From positions 1 through 64,000 of the forward strand of contig CAYRVX010000007.1 in the NCBI GenBank assembly GCA_964427875.1: a DNA stretch of 64,000 nt, written 5' to 3'. The notes beneath the pieces are model-generated. The model had not been told where the DNA came from. It ran no database searches and saw only the letters and a list, made by a program, of their open reading frames with translations. Position 1 is the stretch's first letter; each line of letters opens with the position of its first letter. Both the position numbers and the translations under genes were made by a program. Origin of the DNA: CAYRVX01 sp964427875. Lineage in GTDB: Bacteria; Planctomycetota; Phycisphaerae; SM23-33. Below are positions 28,556-37,980 of this stretch, in pieces.

Positions 28556-30160
28556 ATGAGACGGGTTGCGGCCTTGCTGTTTCTCATCGCCGCGGTGCCG
28601 GTCTGCCCGGTCCGATCGGCGCCGAGGAAGCCCCAGGTCCCCCCGGCGGCGACGCTCGTCGGCAAGAAGCCCGGCAAGCCGGACAGGCCCGACACGAGGC
28701 CCGCCAGGCCCCACCGCGACGACAAGAATGAACAGCTTCGCCGGCGGCGCGAGAAGGCCCGGAAGATCGCCGAGATCAATCGCAGGGTGTTTCGGCTCTT
28801 CGCGGCCGAGAAGTACGCCGAGTGCCGGCCGCTGCTCGAGCGGGTCCTCGAGATCGACCCGCACAACAACATCGCGTGGTACAACCTGGCCTGCGTGCAC
28901 AGCCGCGCCGGCCGGAAGGAGGAGGCCATCGAGAGCCTCAACACCGCCGTGGGGCACGGCTACAGCGCCTTTCGCCACCTCCAGCGCGACCCGGACCTGG
29001 AGGCCATTCGGAAGACGAGCGGCTACAAGAAGCTCGTCGCCCGCAAGGACGAGATCCAGCGTCAGCGGGCGGCGAAGATTCGCGACCATCTCCGCGAGCA
29101 GTTCGGCAAAGGCTACCTTTACGAGATCGACCACGACCGCAAGCTCGTCTTCGCCACCAACGTGGACCGCCGGACGCTCGTCGAGATGAAGCAGCGGCTG
29201 ACCGCCTACGCCGCCGCGCAGTGGAAGGGCCTCTTCACCAACCGCTTCGAGCGATACCTGACGATCGTGATCCCGAAATCGAGCGACTGGAAGTGGGACG
29301 GCAGGGGGGGCTTCTACTCGCGAGGCCCGCACGTGCTGTACGCCCGGACCGTGGGCCTGACGCTCGTCCACGAGTTCACCCATGCCCTTCACGCGGCCGA
29401 CCAGGAGGCCTTTGGCCAGCTTCATCCCATCTGGATCACCGAGGGCCTGGCCACGCTGTTCGAGTCCTCCAGGGTCGTCGCCGGACGCGCCGCCCCGCAG
29501 CCCAACCGCCGGCTGAACATGCTCCAGAGCATCCTGCGGAGGAGGCGGACGATTCCTTTCGGCGAGTTCGTCGGCTACAGTCACCGGAAGTTCATGACCG
29601 AGGCCATGACCTCCTACGCCCAGTGCCGCTACATGATGATGTACCTCCACGGCAAGGGGCTGCTGAGGGAGTGGTACGACGCCTACGTCGACGGCTACGA
29701 CGGCGACCGCAGCGGCGCCGCCGCGCTGGAGAAGGTCTTCGGGCAGAAGCTCGGCGAGATCGAGGCGGACTGGAAGAAGTGGGTCATGAAGCTCAAGGCG
29801 CCGGTCCTTCGCCTGCCGCCTCGGCACGCCTATATCGGCATCCAACTGCGCCCGGGCGTTGACGGCGTGCGGGTAGTGCGGGTCGTTCCCGGCAGCGGGG
29901 CCGACAAGGCGGGCCTGCGGGCCGACGACGTCATCATCCGCATCGACGGCGAGCGGACCGTCGACCCGGAGCGCCTGCTGGCCATCGTCTACCGCCACGA
30001 GGTGGGCGACAAGGTAAAGGTCCGCTATCGCCGCGACGGCGAGTACAGCCAAGTCGCGGTCACTCTCGGCGCCATGCCCGCGTCGAAGCGCGCGCCGGAG
30101 CCCAGGCGGAGACCCGAACCGAAACCCGCCACGAAGCCGGCCAGGAAAAAGGCGGCTTGA
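28556..30160 (+). CDS. Secreted TPR, HEXXH metalloprotease and PDZ protein
   Basis: 534 residues. A signal peptide (residues 1-22) is followed by a basic Pro-rich linker, then a TPR-like segment (about 75-150, with AWYNLACVHSRAGRKEEAIESL). A gluzincin-type zinc site follows: HEFTH at 272-276 with a downstream Glu in WITEGLATLF near 295, the arrangement of metallopeptidases such as DUF1570-type proteins. Residues about 425-505 form a PDZ domain (YIGIQL, GSGADKAGLRADDVI), and the tail is Lys/Arg/Pro-rich. Likely an exported or periplasmic peptidase; substrate unknown. The ATG at 28556 has GGAAGG upstream and begins the signal peptide. Confidence 0.82.
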   Translation: MRRVAALLFLIAAVPVCPVRSAPRKPQVPPAATLVGKKPGKPDRPDTRPARPHRDDKNEQLRRRREKARKIAEINRRVFRLFAAEKYAECRPLLERVLEIDPHNNIAWYNLACVHSRAGRKEEAIESLNTAVGHGYSAFRHLQRDPDLEAIRKTSGYKKLVARKDEIQRQRAAKIRDHLREQFGKGYLYEIDHDRKLVFATNVDRRTLVEMKQRLTAYAAAQWKGLFTNRFERYLTIVIPKSSDWKWDGRGGFYSRGPHVLYARTVGLTLVHEFTHALHAADQEAFGQLHPIWITEGLATLFESSRVVAGRAAPQPNRRLNMLQSILRRRRTIPFGEFVGYSHRKFMTEAMTSYAQCRYMMMYLHGKGLLREWYDAYVDGYDGDRSGAAALEKVFGQKLGEIEADWKKWVMKLKAPVLRLPPRHAYIGIQLRPGVDGVRVVRVVPGSGADKAGLRADDVIIRIDGERTVDPERLLAIVYRHEVGDKVKVRYRRDGEYSQVAVTLGAMPASKRAPEPRRRPEPKPATKPARKKAA

Positions 30161-30191
30161 CGAAGGGCCCACACCCCCTCGCGGGTGCAAC

Positions 30192-31697
30192 ATGCTGCCG
30201 TTCAACACATTCTCGATCCACGCCCTCCTGGGCGTCATGGTCGCGGCGCCGATCTCGGCGATCTTCCTGTTGATCTACTGGAAACTGGGCAGGCAGATCC
30301 TGGACCTGATCTTTGCGGGTCTGGTCGCCTGCTGCGCGGCCGCCTGCCTGGCGGTCTTCCTTGCCGACAACGTCGTCCCGCCCGGGATGGATTCGCCGGC
30401 CGTTCCCGGGGCGGCCTCGGCCACCCTTCGATGCATACGGTTCATGTACGTTCTGGCGATCGTCAGCATGCCGTTCCAGTTGCACTTCGTGCTTCGCTAC
30501 TGTCGAACACGGAACGCCCTGAGCCGCCGCGTCGGCTGGGTGTACGCGGCCTTCCTGGCTGCGGTCCCGGCTGCGTGGTCGCCGCTTTTTCTCGAAGCCC
30601 GCGGGGAAGCGCTCGCTGCGACGGGCAGTTGGGCCTGCGCGGCTCCCTGGCAGCCGAGGACCGGCCCCCTGGTCGTCGCGTTCCTCGCCGTCTGGTTCGC
30701 GGTGCAGGCCTACTCGCTGATCCTGCTGTGGCGGTATCCGGGCCGCACGAGGGGTCTGGTGGGCGGCCCGTTGAGCCGCCTTCGATTGCTTCGCTGGGCG
30801 ATCCTGGTGCAGGCTGCGGCCGGGCTGACGGCGGCGGTCGCCGCCGGCCTGGGCTATGCCGGCCCCTCCGTGTTCTCCGCCGGCTCGGTGGTGGCGGCCG
30901 TTCTCGTTGCTGCGGCGCTCGGCCGGCAGCGAATCGACGCCGACCGGGAAAAGCAGCGAGTGCAGCGGGAGCTTGAGCTGGCCTCCCGAATCCAGCGGAG
31001 ACTGCTTCCGCAGCGCGGCGTTTCGATGCCCGGCTTCGACGCGGCCGGCTGGAGCCGACCGGCCGAACAGGCCGGCGGCGATACCTACGATCTCTTCTGC
31101 CTGCCCGACGAGCGATGGATGATCACGCTGGCCGACGCGAGCGGGCACGGCATCGGGCCGGCACTGATCATCTCGGAGACGCGGGCGATGCTGCGGGCCT
31201 TCGGCACCCGCTGCGCCAGCGCGGTGGACGTCCTTCACGAGGCGCGCCGGCTCCTGGTGGGCGACCTGCACGACGGGCAGTTCGTGACGTGCTTCCTCGG
31301 GCTGCTGGACACGCCGGCGGCCGCCCTGTCCTATGCCTCCGCCGGGCACGGGCCGATCATCTTCTACGACCGCGAGGCGGACGAGTTCCACACGGAAGAC
31401 GCGACCCATCTGCCTCTGCCGCTGGTGTCTCCGCTGGAGGCCGACTCCCCTCCCGTGCTGCGTCGGCGGCAGTTTCGCTCGGGCGACTTTCTCGTGCTGG
31501 CCAGCGACGGTTTCTGGGAGGCGTTCGACGCCAAGGGCCGGCGGTTCGGGATCGAGCGCCTGCTGGAGGTGCTGTATCGCGCCCGCAACCTCGGCGCCCG
31601 CGAGATCGTGGACCTCTGCCGCCGGGAGATCGACCGCTTCATCCACCCCGCCAGGCAGCTCGACGACCTGACCATGGTCGTCCTGCGAAAGCACTGA
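30192..31697 (+). CDS. Membrane-bound SpoIIE/RsbU-type PP2C phosphatase
   Basis: 501 residues. The first 250 or so are six to seven membrane segments acting as a probable sensor. A charged helical stretch follows (about 253-275, DREKQRVQRELELASRIQRR). The C-terminal phosphatase has the family pattern: LLPQ entry, GGDTYD metal-binding Asp near residue 298, ADASGHGIGPAL, a FLGLLD strand, and ASDGFWEA. Such enzymes dephosphorylate anti-sigma-factor antagonists in partner-switching systems and release stress or envelope sigma factors. No anti-sigma factor or antagonist gene lies next to it, so the target is elsewhere. The gene starts 32 bp after the metalloprotease. Confidence 0.88.
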   Translation: MLPFNTFSIHALLGVMVAAPISAIFLLIYWKLGRQILDLIFAGLVACCAAACLAVFLADNVVPPGMDSPAVPGAASATLRCIRFMYVLAIVSMPFQLHFVLRYCRTRNALSRRVGWVYAAFLAAVPAAWSPLFLEARGEALAATGSWACAAPWQPRTGPLVVAFLAVWFAVQAYSLILLWRYPGRTRGLVGGPLSRLRLLRWAILVQAAAGLTAAVAAGLGYAGPSVFSAGSVVAAVLVAAALGRQRIDADREKQRVQRELELASRIQRRLLPQRGVSMPGFDAAGWSRPAEQAGGDTYDLFCLPDERWMITLADASGHGIGPALIISETRAMLRAFGTRCASAVDVLHEARRLLVGDLHDGQFVTCFLGLLDTPAAALSYASAGHGPIIFYDREADEFHTEDATHLPLPLVSPLEADSPPVLRRRQFRSGDFLVLASDGFWEAFDAKGRRFGIERLLEVLYRARNLGAREIVDLCRREIDRFIHPARQLDDLTMVVLRKH

Positions 31698-31838
31698 CGC
31701 GACCGGCGGCCCCTCAAGGCGAAGCGTGCGACCAAGCGAAGATCCGCTGCCGCCGCGGAAGCACGTGTCGCGGCCGCGGCGGCGGCGTTGAGGCGTGCGT
31801 TCCTGCCTGATAGAATCCCTGCGGTCGGAGGATCGGGA

Positions 31839-32627
31839 TTGAAGATCGCCGTCGCCGCAACTGGTTCGGATTTGGCCGCTCGGATCGCGCCGAAGCTCGG
31901 GGGATGCGCGTATCTGCTGATCGTGGACGGCGAGACGCTCGCGGTGGAGGCCATCGAGGCCCCGGGCGGCGCCGGCGGCCGGGGGGCCGGCGCGCGGATC
32001 GCAGCGGAGGCTATCGGGCGACAGGTGCAAGTGCTCCTCGCCGGCTACGTGCCCCCGATGATCGCGGCGCGGCTGGAGCAGCATGGCATCGAGGTGGTCA
32101 CCGGCGCCGGCGGTGCCGTTCGTCAGGCCGTCGCCGCCTGCGCGGGCGAGCGTCCGCCTGCCGAAGCAGCCGCCCAGAGCGCTCGCGGCCGGAGAGCCGA
32201 GCGCGGCTTGCCCCCCGCGGCGGTCGTCACACGAGCCGCCCGGCAGTTGGCGGCCATTTTGCCGGTGATGCTCGGCGTGGTGCTGTGCATCGGCCTCTTC
32301 AAGACCTTCCTGTCGAAGGAGGCGCTGGCGTGGGTGTTCCGGGGGCGCCCGGCACTCGATGCGCTCGGCGGGGCGCTGTTCGGCAGCATCTTCGCCGGGC
32401 ATCCCGTCAACAGCTACCTGATCGCCAAGGCGCTGCGGGATCAGGGCGTGAGCCTGTTCGCCGCCACGGCGCTGATCCTCACGTGGGTGAACGTGGGTCT
32501 GGTGCAGCTTCCGGCGGAGGCCGCGGCGCTCGGCGGGCGATTCGCCCTGGTGCGGCTCGCCGCGTCGTTCGCCGTTTCGCTGGGCGCTGCGATGCTGACC
32601 GTCCTGCTCGTGGGATGTCTGACGTGA
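31839..32627 (+). CDS. NifX-like domain fused to a permease half (COG0701-like)
   Basis: 262 residues from TTG 31839, chosen because GGAGG sits seven bases upstream and the conserved domain begins at once (LKIAVAATGSDL). Residues 1-105 resemble the dinitrogenase iron-molybdenum cofactor domain (NifX/NafY/NifB-C type, PF02579): KIAVAATG, a Gly-Cys-Tyr turn, a LLAGYVPPM strand, and VVTGAGGAVRQAV. A Gly/Ala/Arg linker leads to four or five membrane segments at about 135-262, with a pattern of predicted permeases of the ArsP/DUF318 group (GHPVNSYLIAKALRDQGVSL). It overlaps the next gene, which supplies the second half. A metal- or metalloid-linked export role is inference only. Confidence 0.72.
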   Translation: MKIAVAATGSDLAARIAPKLGGCAYLLIVDGETLAVEAIEAPGGAGGRGAGARIAAEAIGRQVQVLLAGYVPPMIAARLEQHGIEVVTGAGGAVRQAVAACAGERPPAEAAAQSARGRRAERGLPPAAVVTRAARQLAAILPVMLGVVLCIGLFKTFLSKEALAWVFRGRPALDALGGALFGSIFAGHPVNSYLIAKALRDQGVSLFAATALILTWVNVGLVQLPAEAAALGGRFALVRLAASFAVSLGAAMLTVLLVGCLT

Positions 32628-33202
32628 GCCAAGAGAAGCACAGTTCACCTGTGGCGAAAACCCCGAAGGACGCGGACTTCGCGCGCCGCTTCCTTCGGAA
32701 CCTGCGGTTTCCCCTCGCCGTGCTGCTCGTCTACGGGGCGCTGGCAGTCTTCTCCCCGGGCCGGGCCGTCGCTGCGCTGAGGGCCAGCGCCCAGGTCCTG
32801 CTCCAGTTGCTTATCCCCCTGTGCGTCGTCTTCGCCGTCCTGGTCTCCCTGAACCTGTTTGTCAACCCGGCCTCGGTAGCGCGCTGGCTCGGCAAGGGCA
32901 GCGGCGGGAAGGGCGTGGGGCTCTCGACGCTGGCCGGCGTGCTGTCCATGGGCCCGATCTACGCGTGGTACCCGCTCCTGAGCGACATTCGCGGGAAGGG
33001 CGCTGCGGACTTCCACCTGGCCAACTTCCTCGGCTGCCGCGCGGTCAAGCCCTTTCTGCTGCCACTGATGGTCTACTACTTCGGCTGGGCCTTCACCGTC
33101 ATTGTCAACGTCCTCCTCGTCGCCGGGGCACTGGTGACGGGGACCGCCGTTGCCGCCTTTGGCTCGCGGAGAGCGGCCCGACATCCCTCGAAGGAACCGT
33201 AA
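32615..33202 (+). CDS. Permease second half (COG0701/DUF318-like)
   Basis: 195 residues. Four or five membrane segments (about 32-50, 58-80, 105-125, 145-175). The segment LSTLAGVLSMGPIYAWYPLL, followed by NFLGCRAVKPFLLPLMVYYF, fits the second half of two-gene predicted permeases. It starts at ATG 32615, 13 nt inside the preceding gene; a GTG at 32624, overlapping that gene's stop (GTGA), is an equally good start. The pair is likely one transporter split over two coupled genes. Substrate unknown; no adjacent regulator or metallochaperone apart from the fused NifX-like domain. Confidence 0.78.
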   Translation: MSDVSQEKHSSPVAKTPKDADFARRFLRNLRFPLAVLLVYGALAVFSPGRAVAALRASAQVLLQLLIPLCVVFAVLVSLNLFVNPASVARWLGKGSGGKGVGLSTLAGVLSMGPIYAWYPLLSDIRGKGAADFHLANFLGCRAVKPFLLPLMVYYFGWAFTVIVNVLLVAGALVTGTAVAAFGSRRAARHPSKEP

Positions 33203-33234
33203 GGACCCAACCCAGGTGCGCGGCGTTGCGGGGC

Positions 33235-34575
33235 CTACTTGAAGCGAACGGGCCAGTGGTTCCGGGCGCCCTTGCGCAAGACCAGTCGGGAGGCGGCCGC
33301 CTTCTTGCCGGCGGCTGTGGCGGCCACGCGGTAGTCGCCGAGGAAGCCGCGGAAGGTCGCCTCGCCCTTGGCGTTCGTCTGGAGCGTCGTGGTGGTCCAC
33401 CACTTGCCCTTGATGAGCTTGTGCAGATCCTGATAGGCGGGCTTGGGGCTCATGTCGGCGCGGAGAAAGCCGGCCGGGGCGCCGCGCCAGGCGCGCCAGT
33501 CGCTGAAGTCCCACCACGTGACGGCCTCGACGGCCGGGTGTGAGAAGAGCATCGTGTAGAACCGTGCGACCTCGCGGGCCTGGTAGGCCTCGCCCTCGGG
33601 CGTGGACTTCCACTGCCCGGGCTCGGCCTTTCGCCAGCCGCGTTGGCCCGAGATGATGGTCGTCTCGGTGAAGTGCAGCGGCACGCCGAAGCGGGCGAAT
33701 CGCCGGCAGACGTCCCAGATCTTCCGGTTCGGCCAGGCCCCGCCGTGCATGTGGCTCTGGATGCCGATCACGTCGTACATTCGATTGCCATTCTCATCGA
33801 CGAGCTGCTTGATTACCTTCTCGTAGGGAGGGTCCGTGCGATAGTCGTTGATCAGCAGGATCGCCTTTGGCCCGGCCTTCCTGGCGTGCTCGAAGGACTG
33901 TCGAGTGAACTCGATCTGCCCGACCTTCTTCCACATCGCGCTGTGCTTGGGCGCGCGGCGGTTGACGAAGTCGGGCCGGTCGAAGTGCGTCGCCTCGTTG
34001 ACGACGTCCCAGCGGTCGATGAGCCCGGCGAAGTGCGAGATGCAGTCCTCGATGCGGGCCATCTGGAGGCGGCGGATCTCCTCGAGGGCGTCCGGAAGCC
34101 ACCGCGGGTCGCCCATGTTCCACGCCAGCGGGTGGCCCTTGCAGAGGATTCCCTGCTGCCTGCACCACTTGGCGACACGGGCCGTCTGGTCGTGTATGGG
34201 CTGGCCGCGGCGGGGCTCGTACATCGGCCAGTAGAACGGCAGCGTCGCGTAGTTGAGCAGCTCGGCGTAGTGCCTGCGGTAGGCGGCCTCGGCCTTCGCA
34301 TCCGGGCACTTGCCCCACTTGAAGATGTTGGAGCCGAAGAGGAACGCATGCCGCGTCATCTCGACGCGGACCTCCGCGCCGGCGACCGGCTTGCCGGCTG
34401 CATCCACAACCGAGACGGTGGCGTCGGCCTTGCGGTGCTTCTCGATCCGCGCCGCCGCGCCGGCGAGCAGGTCGGCGTCGGACGCCTGCCCCAAGGCGGC
34501 CCCGGCCGACCAGGCGCACGCGATACAGGCTGCCAACAACGCAACGAGCGTTCGGAGATGTGAATCAGAGATCAT
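33235..34575 (-). CDS. Endo-1,4-beta-xylanase-like glycoside hydrolase, GH10
   Basis: 446 residues with a signal peptide (residues 1-29), so exported. A small beta domain (about 45-80) precedes a TIM barrel. The GH10 catalytic residues are visible: acid/base Glu194 in DVVNEATH and nucleophile Glu304 in LHFTETTI. The substrate-site pattern KGHPLAWN is also present. GH10 enzymes cleave xylan, and some planctomycete members act on other beta-glycans, so the exact substrate is open. The ATG has AGGAG nine bases upstream. It lies 41 bp after a GH5-like gene in the same direction, so the two are probably one operon. Confidence 0.9.
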   Translation of the reverse strand: MISDSHLRTLVALLAACIACAWSAGAALGQASDADLLAGAAARIEKHRKADATVSVVDAAGKPVAGAEVRVEMTRHAFLFGSNIFKWGKCPDAKAEAAYRRHYAELLNYATLPFYWPMYEPRRGQPIHDQTARVAKWCRQQGILCKGHPLAWNMGDPRWLPDALEEIRRLQMARIEDCISHFAGLIDRWDVVNEATHFDRPDFVNRRAPKHSAMWKKVGQIEFTRQSFEHARKAGPKAILLINDYRTDPPYEKVIKQLVDENGNRMYDVIGIQSHMHGGAWPNRKIWDVCRRFARFGVPLHFTETTIISGQRGWRKAEPGQWKSTPEGEAYQAREVARFYTMLFSHPAVEAVTWWDFSDWRAWRGAPAGFLRADMSPKPAYQDLHKLIKGKWWTTTTLQTNAKGEATFRGFLGDYRVAATAAGKKAAASRLVLRKGARNHWPVRFK

Positions 34576-34616
34576 GGTACGTGGCTCCTGTGTGGTTGCT
34601 GTCTGGAACCTTTCGT

Positions 34617-37277
34617 CTATCGCGTTACAACGTGATAGATCGCGTCGCTGGCGAGCTTGATCATTACGCCTCCAAAGGACCTAACCATGCCGACGGGCTT
34701 GTCCGTCGCATACCCGTTCTCGTCGAGGGCGGTGACCTTGGGTTGGGTGCCGCCGCCGAGTTTCAGCGTCACGCTCGCGTCGATGCGCTTGATGCCGAAG
34801 GGCGCCGAGCCCATGTTCGCGATCCGCCCGCCGGAAGCGCGGAAGCCGTAGGGACGGTCCTCGGTCATGGCCTGGATGAGGATCCTGCGGGAGCGGGCCA
34901 GCGGCAGGTCGTCGAGCGAGGTGACGATGATGGAGGCGTACTCGTTCTCGCATTCGATCGTCACGTCGGCCAGCTTGACGGGACCGGCCTTGGAGAGGAA
35001 GCCCGCTGCGGCTTGGGTTCGCGGCGTGTTGACGCGCACGACGCCTGTGCCGTAATCCCAGTGCAGCTCGCCGGTCGAGCTGGTGATCGTCTTCCTGTCG
35101 GGGTCGATATACTTCGAGAGGTCCGTCGCGATGGGCGCGGCCTTCTCATCCAGCGTTCGCACGACGGGGCCGACGTAAAACGTCAGCGGGTCGATCGCGG
35201 CCGTCGCGCTGGCCTTGCGAGCGGCGGGAATGTCCTGCTTGCGGAGGGCGTCGAGCGCCTCGGCCGTCGAGCCCGTCTTGCCGGACAGCGAGTACAGCTC
35301 GTCCGGGCTGATGACCAGCCGGACGGCCGGGTCGGGCTGTTTGACGTCGCCGCGGCGGTAGAGCAGGGCGGCCGCCGGAAACGTTCCCGCCGTCACGGGC
35401 GTGCCCACCTGGAACTTGCCCATCGACGTGTCGGCCAGGAAGTTGCTCCCGACGGCGAAGAAGAACGTCCCGTCGGTGCCCTGAAGGCAGCCGTAAGCGG
35501 CCGCCAGCAAGGTGGCGTCGCTGCGGTAGCGGTTGGGGTGCGTCCAGCCGAGCTCCGAGATGATGTGCGGGTAGCCTTCGGTATCGGCGATGTGGAGGAT
35601 CTGGATCGGCAGCTTGTCGGGGTTCAGCACGGCGGCTCGATCCGTGAACGCGTGCCCGTTGCGCACCGAGTAGCTCGCCCCGTCGCCGGTGTGCCGGCCG
35701 CCGAAGTAGCCGTGGCGGTCGATCACGTCGCCGGCGGTGTAGGTGTATCGCTCGATCGTATCGAGCACGGCCGGGTCGGCCACGTGCCAGTTGCTGCACG
35801 AGACGAGCCCGCGGTAGCCGAGGTCCTTCTTGTAATAGCTGACGGTGTCCTCATAGAACTTCCGCTGGTTCTCGGCCAGGAAGCGCACCTGGTCGCGCAT
35901 GCGTTTGAGCTTCTCGGCCCCGCCCTGCTTGAGCCCGCCGGCCGTCATGTGCCAGGCGTCGAGCAGCTTGGCCCGGCTGCGGGCCTCTGGGGCGTACTGC
36001 TTCGCGAGCCAGTCGCCGTAGAGCTTCTCCAGCCGCTGCCAGTGCACGGCGGGGATGTTCTTCTTGCCGAACGTCCAGAAGAAGAAGCTGTCCTCGTTGA
36101 TGATCTCGACGATGGCGACGGCGGGGTCGCGCGCGATCGGCAGGCGCGTGTAGGGGTTCGGCGTCGTCAGCAGCGCCTTGGCCCACGACCGGTGGATCTG
36201 CTGCATTCGCGGCTCGAAGTACAGCAGGGCGAACGGCCTCTTGTTGGCCTGCCGAGCGAACCCAGCGATGCCGTAGTGCGGCTTGATGTCGAACCACAGC
36301 GGGAAGTAGAAGCTGATCTTGGTGTAGATGCCCTGGCGTTTCATGGCCGCGACGAGGTAGTGGAGGTCGTCGAGCTTCTTTGCATCGACTTTCGCGGGAT
36401 CGCCGGTGCGGTCGAACAGCGGGCTGTGGAACCGGACCATGTTGACGCCGAGCTTGGCGAGGCGGCGGGCGAGGTAGTCGATCGAGTCGCGGCTCTGCGC
36501 GGCGTTGCTCGCCGAGACGTTCACCGCGAAGAAGCGGACCTCCTTGCCGTCGCCGAGTGCGAACCTGTCGCCCTTGCGGCGCACGTGGCCGCTCGCGCCG
36601 GCGGTCTTCTCATTGAGGCCGCGAAGGTCGAGCATGGCGTCGGGCCTGAAGGCATCGGCCCCGGGCTCGTAGGCGAAGAAGCCCTCGTCGGCCTGGTGCG
36701 ACCTCTCGCCCGGCTTGAGCTTGCCGTTGGGCAGAAAGGCCCCCTGGATCAGGCAGAAGCAGTCGAAGCAGGCGGTGAGGTTCTCGCCTTCCCTGGCCAG
36801 CAGGCGCAGCTCGAAGGTGTGCTCGCCGGGTGCGAGGCGCACCTTGCCTAGGTGGACCCAGTTGGCGCCCACGTGCGTGCGGAGGTAGGTGTTGTCGGCC
36901 AGGGCGACGTCGCGCCCGCAGGTCTGCCACGCACCGGAATCGAACCGCCAGCGGAACGGGCCGTGCTTCCAGAACTTCCGCGACCAGAGGTCCCACTGGC
37001 CCGCCGAGGGGACCCGAACGCCGTACTTCGCAAAGGCCTCGTCGCCCGTGCGCTTGCCGGAGTTGGTGAGCCAGTTCCCCCCGGACAGCAGGTGGGCCCG
37101 GTCGCGGAACGACGGCGGAGAGAACCACGTTTGCTTCGGGAAGTTGGTCTCGGTGGGCGATTCGCCTTCCCACCACACGTAGTCCGCTCCGGCCCCGGCC
37201 GCGCCCCCAAGCGCAGCCGCCGCCAGGAACGCAAGCAGTTGGGATCCGTGGCGAGTCGCCCGGCTTCTTCCGGCCAT
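34617..37277 (-). CDS. Secreted glycoside hydrolase, clan GH-A (GH5-like)
   Basis: 886 residues. An N-terminal signal peptide (about 1-34, ending in an Ala/Gly-rich segment) marks export. An N-terminal beta region of about 200 residues resembles a carbohydrate-binding or jelly-roll module. A TIM barrel follows, with MVRFHSPLF, YTKISFYFPLWFD, and the likely acid/base Glu395 in VEIINEDS, typical of clan GH-A cellulase-fold enzymes. The nucleophile was not assigned with certainty. A C-terminal beta domain of about 200 residues closes the chain. ATG 37277 is chosen because AAAGGAGG precedes it. It follows trpG by 64 bp and precedes the GH10 gene. Confidence 0.82.
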   Translation of the reverse strand: MAGRSRATRHGSQLLAFLAAAALGGAAGAGADYVWWEGESPTETNFPKQTWFSPPSFRDRAHLLSGGNWLTNSGKRTGDEAFAKYGVRVPSAGQWDLWSRKFWKHGPFRWRFDSGAWQTCGRDVALADNTYLRTHVGANWVHLGKVRLAPGEHTFELRLLAREGENLTACFDCFCLIQGAFLPNGKLKPGERSHQADEGFFAYEPGADAFRPDAMLDLRGLNEKTAGASGHVRRKGDRFALGDGKEVRFFAVNVSASNAAQSRDSIDYLARRLAKLGVNMVRFHSPLFDRTGDPAKVDAKKLDDLHYLVAAMKRQGIYTKISFYFPLWFDIKPHYGIAGFARQANKRPFALLYFEPRMQQIHRSWAKALLTTPNPYTRLPIARDPAVAIVEIINEDSFFFWTFGKKNIPAVHWQRLEKLYGDWLAKQYAPEARSRAKLLDAWHMTAGGLKQGGAEKLKRMRDQVRFLAENQRKFYEDTVSYYKKDLGYRGLVSCSNWHVADPAVLDTIERYTYTAGDVIDRHGYFGGRHTGDGASYSVRNGHAFTDRAAVLNPDKLPIQILHIADTEGYPHIISELGWTHPNRYRSDATLLAAAYGCLQGTDGTFFFAVGSNFLADTSMGKFQVGTPVTAGTFPAAALLYRRGDVKQPDPAVRLVISPDELYSLSGKTGSTAEALDALRKQDIPAARKASATAAIDPLTFYVGPVVRTLDEKAAPIATDLSKYIDPDRKTITSSTGELHWDYGTGVVRVNTPRTQAAAGFLSKAGPVKLADVTIECENEYASIIVTSLDDLPLARSRRILIQAMTEDRPYGFRASGGRIANMGSAPFGIKRIDASVTLKLGGGTQPKVTALDENGYATDKPVGMVRSFGGVMIKLASDAIYHVVTR

Positions 37278-37341
37278 TGCGGGGCCTCCTTTCCTGTTCG
37301 TGATCGCGCGTACCTTCACGCGTCAACCAGGGCCCTGCGGC

Positions 37342-37917
37342 TCAGATGTCCAGGAAGTTGGCCAGCAGGCTGTGGCCGACGTTGGTGAGGAAGCTCTCGG
37401 GATGGAACTGCACGCCCTCGGTGGGATGGGTGCGCGAGCGGATGCCCATGAGCTCGTTCTGATCGACCGTCCAGGCGGTGTGCTCGAAGTCCGCATCCAG
37501 TCCTTCGGGATCGACGATGAGGCTGTGGTATCGCGTGGCGGTGAAGGGGTTGGGCAGTTCCTTGTAGACGCCGCGCCCGTCGTGCCTGATCTCGCTGGTC
37601 TTGCCGTGCATGAGCCTGCCCGCCCGGACGATCTTGCAGCCGAAGGCCTGTCCGATGCACTGGTGGCCCAGGCAGACGCCGAGGATCGGGATCCTGCCGT
37701 GGTAGTGGCGGACGAAGTCGCAACTGAGCCCCGCGTCGTCGGGCGTGCCGGGCCCCGGCGAGATGATCAGATGCGTGGGGTCCAGCTCGGCCTCGGCGTC
37801 TTGCGGCGCGATCACGTCGTTTCGGAAGACGCGAATCTCCATGCCCCGGCCCAGCTCGCCGATCCGCTGAACGAGGTTGTAGGTGAAGCTGTCGTAGTTG
37901 TCGAGAACGAAGATCAT
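37342..37917 (-). CDS. trpG: Anthranilate / aminodeoxychorismate synthase glutaminase subunit
   Basis: 191 residues, complete. Class I glutamine amidotransferase that gives ammonia to TrpE or PabB. The triad is present: Cys82 in GVCLGHQ, His172 and Glu174 in VQFHPES. The entry strand VLDNYDSFTYN is typical of TrpG/PabA. The two cannot be separated by sequence alone, since no trpE or pabB is next to it. It is isolated from the trpB-trpA pair and is followed by two polysaccharide hydrolase genes on the same strand. Confidence 0.93.
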   Translation of the reverse strand: MIFVLDNYDSFTYNLVQRIGELGRGMEIRVFRNDVIAPQDAEAELDPTHLIISPGPGTPDDAGLSCDFVRHYHGRIPILGVCLGHQCIGQAFGCKIVRAGRLMHGKTSEIRHDGRGVYKELPNPFTATRYHSLIVDPEGLDADFEHTAWTVDQNELMGIRSRTHPTEGVQFHPESFLTNVGHSLLANFLDI

Positions 37918-37980
37918 CGCCTGGCCGTATCGTAAGCGCGGCGGCCGCCCGCCGCAACGGTGAAAGCCGGCCGATGGGGT

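Noticed and set aside
37342..37917. trpG and trpB-trpA as one operon
   Set aside because: They are about 10 kb apart with plus-strand genes between.
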